Origin: Oscillibacter sp.
Lineage (GTDB): Bacteria > Bacillota > Clostridia > Oscillospirales > Oscillospiraceae
Length of the DNA stretch: 40,994 bases
Direction of reading: 5' to 3'
Assembly (NCBI GenBank): GCA_003539495.1
Contig: DPPB01000042.1
Location: 1,837 to 42,830 of the forward strand
The translations under genes were made by a program, and so were the position numbers. Position 1 is the stretch's first letter; every line of letters starts with the position of its first letter. The notes beneath the pieces are model-generated. The model ran no database searches. It was not told where the DNA came from and worked only from the letters and a program-made list of their open reading frames with translations. This document shows positions 38,162 through 40,994 of the stretch, piece by piece.

Positions 38162-40900
38162 ATGGGCCTGCTGACCAAGATTTTCGGTACATACAGTGAC
38201 CACGAGCTGAAAAAGATCTATCCCATCGCCGATAAGATCGAGGCGCTGGAGGAGGAGTATAAAGCCCTCACTGACGCCCAGCTTCAGGCAAAAACCGCCG
38301 AGTTCAAGGAGCGTCTGCAAAATGGCGAGACTACCGACGATATTCTCCCCGAGGCCTTTGCCACCGTCCGGGAGGCAGCGGACCGGGTGCTGGGCCTGCG
38401 TCCCTACCGGGTGCAGCTCATCGGCGGCATTGTGCTGCACCAGGGCCGCATCGCCGAGATGAAGACCGGTGAAGGTAAAACCCTGGTGGCCACCCTCCCC
38501 GCCTACCTCAACGCCCTCACCGGCCAGGGCGTCCACATCGTCACCGTCAACGACTATCTAGCCAAGCGCGACTCGGAGTGGATGGGCAAGGTCCACCGCT
38601 TCCTGGGTCTTTCCGTAGGCCTTATCATCCATGATCTGTCCAAGGCCGAACGCCAGGCCGCCTACGCCGCCGACATCACCTACGGCACCAACAACGAGAT
38701 GGGCTTTGACTACCTGCGCGACAACATGGCCCTCTATGCCAGCGAGCAGGTCCAGCGGGGCCACCACTTCGCTATCGTGGACGAGGTGGACTCCATCCTT
38801 ATCGATGAAGCCCGCACTCCCCTTATCATTTCCGGCATGGGGGAAAAATCCACTCAGCTTTATGACCAGGCCGAGCAGTTTGCCGCCCGCCTCAAAAAAT
38901 ATGTAGTTACCGAAACCGATGACAAGGCCGAGGAGGACCCCACCATCGACGCGGACTATGTGGTGGATGAAAAGGCCAAAACCGCCACCCTCACCGCCCG
39001 GGGTATCGCCAAGGCTGAGGAGTTCTTCAGCCTGGAGAATCTGTCTGACCCCGAAAACAGCACCATCGCCCACCACATCAACCAGGCTATCAAGGCCCAC
39101 GGCACCATGAAGCGGGATGTGGACTATGTGGTCAAAGACGGGGAAATCATCATCGTGGACGAATTCACGGGCCGTCTGATGTTCGGCCGCCGCTACTCCG
39201 AGGGCCTGCACCAGGCCATCGAGGCCAAGGAGCATGTGTCCGTCCAGCGGGAGAGCAAGACCCTGGCCACCATCACCTTCCAGAATTATTTCCGTCTGTA
39301 TAGTAAGCTCTCCGGTATGACCGGTACGGCACTGACAGAGGAGGAGGAATTCTCCACCATCTACAAGCTGGACATCGTGGAGATCCCCACCAATCGCCCC
39401 GTGATCCGTATTGACAATGAGGATGCGGTGTATAAGACCGAAAACGGCAAATACCGGGCCGTCATCCGGCAGATCAAGGAGTGCCACGAAAAGGGCCAGC
39501 CGGTGCTGGTGGGTACGGTTTCCATCGAGAAAAACGAGCTGCTGGGCAAGCTCTTGACCCGGGAGGGCATCAAGCACAATCTGCTCAACGCCAAGAACCA
39601 CGAGAAGGAAGCGGAGATCGTGGCCCAGGCCGGCAAATTCGGCGCCGTCACCGTGGCCACCAACATGGCAGGCCGTGGTACGGATATTATGCTGGGCGGC
39701 AACGCCGAGTACCTGGCTAAAACCGACCTGCGCAAGGCGGGCATGACCGATGAGCTCATCGCCGAGGCCACCGGCTACGCCGAGACCGAGGACGAGGAGA
39801 TTCTGAGCGCCCGGAAGCTCTTTGCCGAGAAGCTCCGCCAGCACAAGGAGGAGATCGCCGGTGAGGCCGACCGGGTGCGTCAGGCCGGCGGCCTGTTCAT
39901 CATCGGCACCGAGCGCCACGACTCCCGCCGTATTGACAATCAGCTCCGTGGCCGTGCAGGCCGTCAGGGCGACCCCGGCGAGACCCGGTTTTACATCTCC
40001 CTGGAGGATGACCTCATGCGCCTGTTCGGCGGTGAGCGTGTCACCAACATGATGGAGCGGCTGAATATTGACGAGGACACCCCCATCGAGCAGAAGATCC
40101 TCACCCGCGCCATTGAGCAGGCCCAGACCACCGTGGAGTCCCGGAACTTCCAGGCCCGTAAGTCCGTGCTGGAGTACGATGATGTCATGAACAAGCAGCG
40201 GGAGATCATCTATGACCAGCGCAAGCAGGTGCTGGACGGTTTGGATGTGAAGAACATCATCATGAACATGATGAACACCTCCATCTCCCACCTGGTAGCG
40301 GAGTATTTCGCCGAGAACGACCATCTGGATGCCGCCTCCTGCCGGGAGCTGCTGCGCCAGGTGGAGGGCCTGTACTTCCCCAAGTTCACCGTCCGCTTTA
40401 CCGACGAGGAGCTGAAGGAAAAGACCGCCGCCGATGTTACCGAGGCCTTCACCGCCGCGGCCGCCGCCTACTACGAGCAGAAGGAACAGGAGTTCACCTC
40501 CCCCGTCATGCGCGAGGTGGAGCGTGTGGTGCTGCTGCGGGTGGTGGATGAATATTGGATGGACCACATCGACGCCATGGCCGACCTGCGCCAGGGCATC
40601 CGCCTCCGGGCCTATGCCCAGACCGATCCCATCATCGCCTACAAGAAGGAATCCCTGGATATGTTCGAGGAGATGATCTCCGCTATCCAATCCGAAACCG
40701 TGCGGCGGCTCTACTCCGTGCGCATCAAGAAGGATCAGGAGATCAAGCGTGAGCGGGTGGCCAAGGCCACCGGTGAGAGCGTCGGCGGCGACGGCACCGT
40801 GAAAAAGCAGCCCCGCCGGGTCCAGAAGATCGGCCGCAATGACCCCTGCCCCTGCGGCAGCGGCAAAAAATACAAGAACTGCTGCGGCAGAAACGCCTGA
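38162..40900 (+). CDS. secA: Protein translocase motor SecA
   Basis: 912 residues. ATP-driven motor that pushes preproteins through SecYEG. Start at ATG 38,162 (MGLLTKIFGTYSDHELKKI), 9 nt after AAAGGAAG; the frame opens at 38,141 but that ATG is part of the site. Walker A MKTGEGKT, DEAD-type VDEVDSILIDEARTPLI, TNMAGRGTDI of the second ATPase half, RGRAGRQGDPGE, and the C-terminal zinc motif CPCGSGKKYKNCC (binds SecB or ribosomes in the family). Nothing abnormal. prfB, the frequent neighbour, is not in the window. Confidence 0.98.
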   Translation: MGLLTKIFGTYSDHELKKIYPIADKIEALEEEYKALTDAQLQAKTAEFKERLQNGETTDDILPEAFATVREAADRVLGLRPYRVQLIGGIVLHQGRIAEMKTGEGKTLVATLPAYLNALTGQGVHIVTVNDYLAKRDSEWMGKVHRFLGLSVGLIIHDLSKAERQAAYAADITYGTNNEMGFDYLRDNMALYASEQVQRGHHFAIVDEVDSILIDEARTPLIISGMGEKSTQLYDQAEQFAARLKKYVVTETDDKAEEDPTIDADYVVDEKAKTATLTARGIAKAEEFFSLENLSDPENSTIAHHINQAIKAHGTMKRDVDYVVKDGEIIIVDEFTGRLMFGRRYSEGLHQAIEAKEHVSVQRESKTLATITFQNYFRLYSKLSGMTGTALTEEEEFSTIYKLDIVEIPTNRPVIRIDNEDAVYKTENGKYRAVIRQIKECHEKGQPVLVGTVSIEKNELLGKLLTREGIKHNLLNAKNHEKEAEIVAQAGKFGAVTVATNMAGRGTDIMLGGNAEYLAKTDLRKAGMTDELIAEATGYAETEDEEILSARKLFAEKLRQHKEEIAGEADRVRQAGGLFIIGTERHDSRRIDNQLRGRAGRQGDPGETRFYISLEDDLMRLFGGERVTNMMERLNIDEDTPIEQKILTRAIEQAQTTVESRNFQARKSVLEYDDVMNKQREIIYDQRKQVLDGLDVKNIIMNMMNTSISHLVAEYFAENDHLDAASCRELLRQVEGLYFPKFTVRFTDEELKEKTAADVTEAFTAAAAAYYEQKEQEFTSPVMREVERVVLLRVVDEYWMDHIDAMADLRQGIRLRAYAQTDPIIAYKKESLDMFEEMISAIQSETVRRLYSVRIKKDQEIKRERVAKATGESVGGDGTVKKQPRRVQKIGRNDPCPCGSGKKYKNCCGRNA

Positions 40901-40947
40901 CCCTTTCCCTGTCCCGAAAAATCCTACTGGGCCGCCGGGGTAACACC

Positions 40948-40994
40948 GTCGTGCCAGCCGATTCCCCGGCTCTGTCGTGCCGGCCAATCGGGGC
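40948..40994. repeat. Start of a short tandem/dispersed repeat at the window end
   Basis: The 14-nt unit GTCGTGCC(A/G)GCC(G/A)AT occurs at 40,948 and again at 40,974, 26 nt apart. The pattern is cut by the window edge; it may be part of an intergenic repeat. Confidence 0.4.

Noticed and set aside
38558..40987. 809-codon minus-strand frame opposite secA
   Set aside because: Shadow of secA.

Overview
The window is about 41 kb of moderately GC-rich bacterial DNA that reads as a gut-type Clostridia (Bacillota) genome. Lineage evidence: strong AGGAGG ribosome-binding sites, TTGACA/TATAAT promoters, an L7Ae-like protein next to rpsL, a short rpoC of 1237 codons, sigma/anti-sigma and RACo-type genes of clostridial style. 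Oscillospiraceae is my best guess from protein style, codon use and intergenic repeats; this is inference, not a search result. The large-scale picture is housekeeping core plus small accessory operons; I see no phage, insertion sequence, CRISPR array, rRNA or tRNA.

Layout. 1-12,030 (minus): transcription/translation core, read as rpoB-rpoC, then terminators and intergenic repeats, then a separately promoted L7Ae-rpsL-rpsG-fusA-tuf operon (tuf cut by the window edge). 12,282-16,238 (minus): a single RND-family exporter with a very unusual inserted coiled coil. 16,554-19,941 (minus): two different GAPDH genes flanking a GntR/HutC regulator. 20,216-22,074 (plus): a histidine-kinase-like protein that lacks the phosphoacceptor histidine, followed by mnmA. 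22,380-23,306: an EamA-type transporter. 23,450-25,789: ECF-like sigma factor, membrane-anchored partner and a large membrane-anchored protein. 25,867-29,350 (minus): response regulator, sensor kinase and D-aminoacylase-family hydrolase in one overlapping operon. 29,550-31,620 (minus): DUF4340-like lipoprotein and a Gfo/Idh/MocA oxidoreductase. 31,841-33,010: GNAT-like protein. 33,323-35,872: ATPase-permease-binding protein importer of the SsuABC/ThiXYZ type. 36,330-37,853: RACo-like ferredoxin/ASKHA activator behind a structured leader. 38,162-40,900: secA.

The most unusual signal is non-coding: a ~180-nt element present twice in the same orientation (18,751-18,930 and 33,063-33,246). Linker sequences are identical or nearly so, while one 11-bp hairpin stem differs at five base pairs, each change compensated on the other strand; a second hairpin also retains pairing. 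This pattern implies selection on RNA (or hairpin) structure. I cannot assign it to a known RNA family from memory. Other items worth attention are the RND coiled-coil insertion, the GAPDH paralogue without the NAD-selecting aspartate, the His-less kinase homologue, the leader of the RACo-like gene, and a 23-codon gene candidate behind mnmA.
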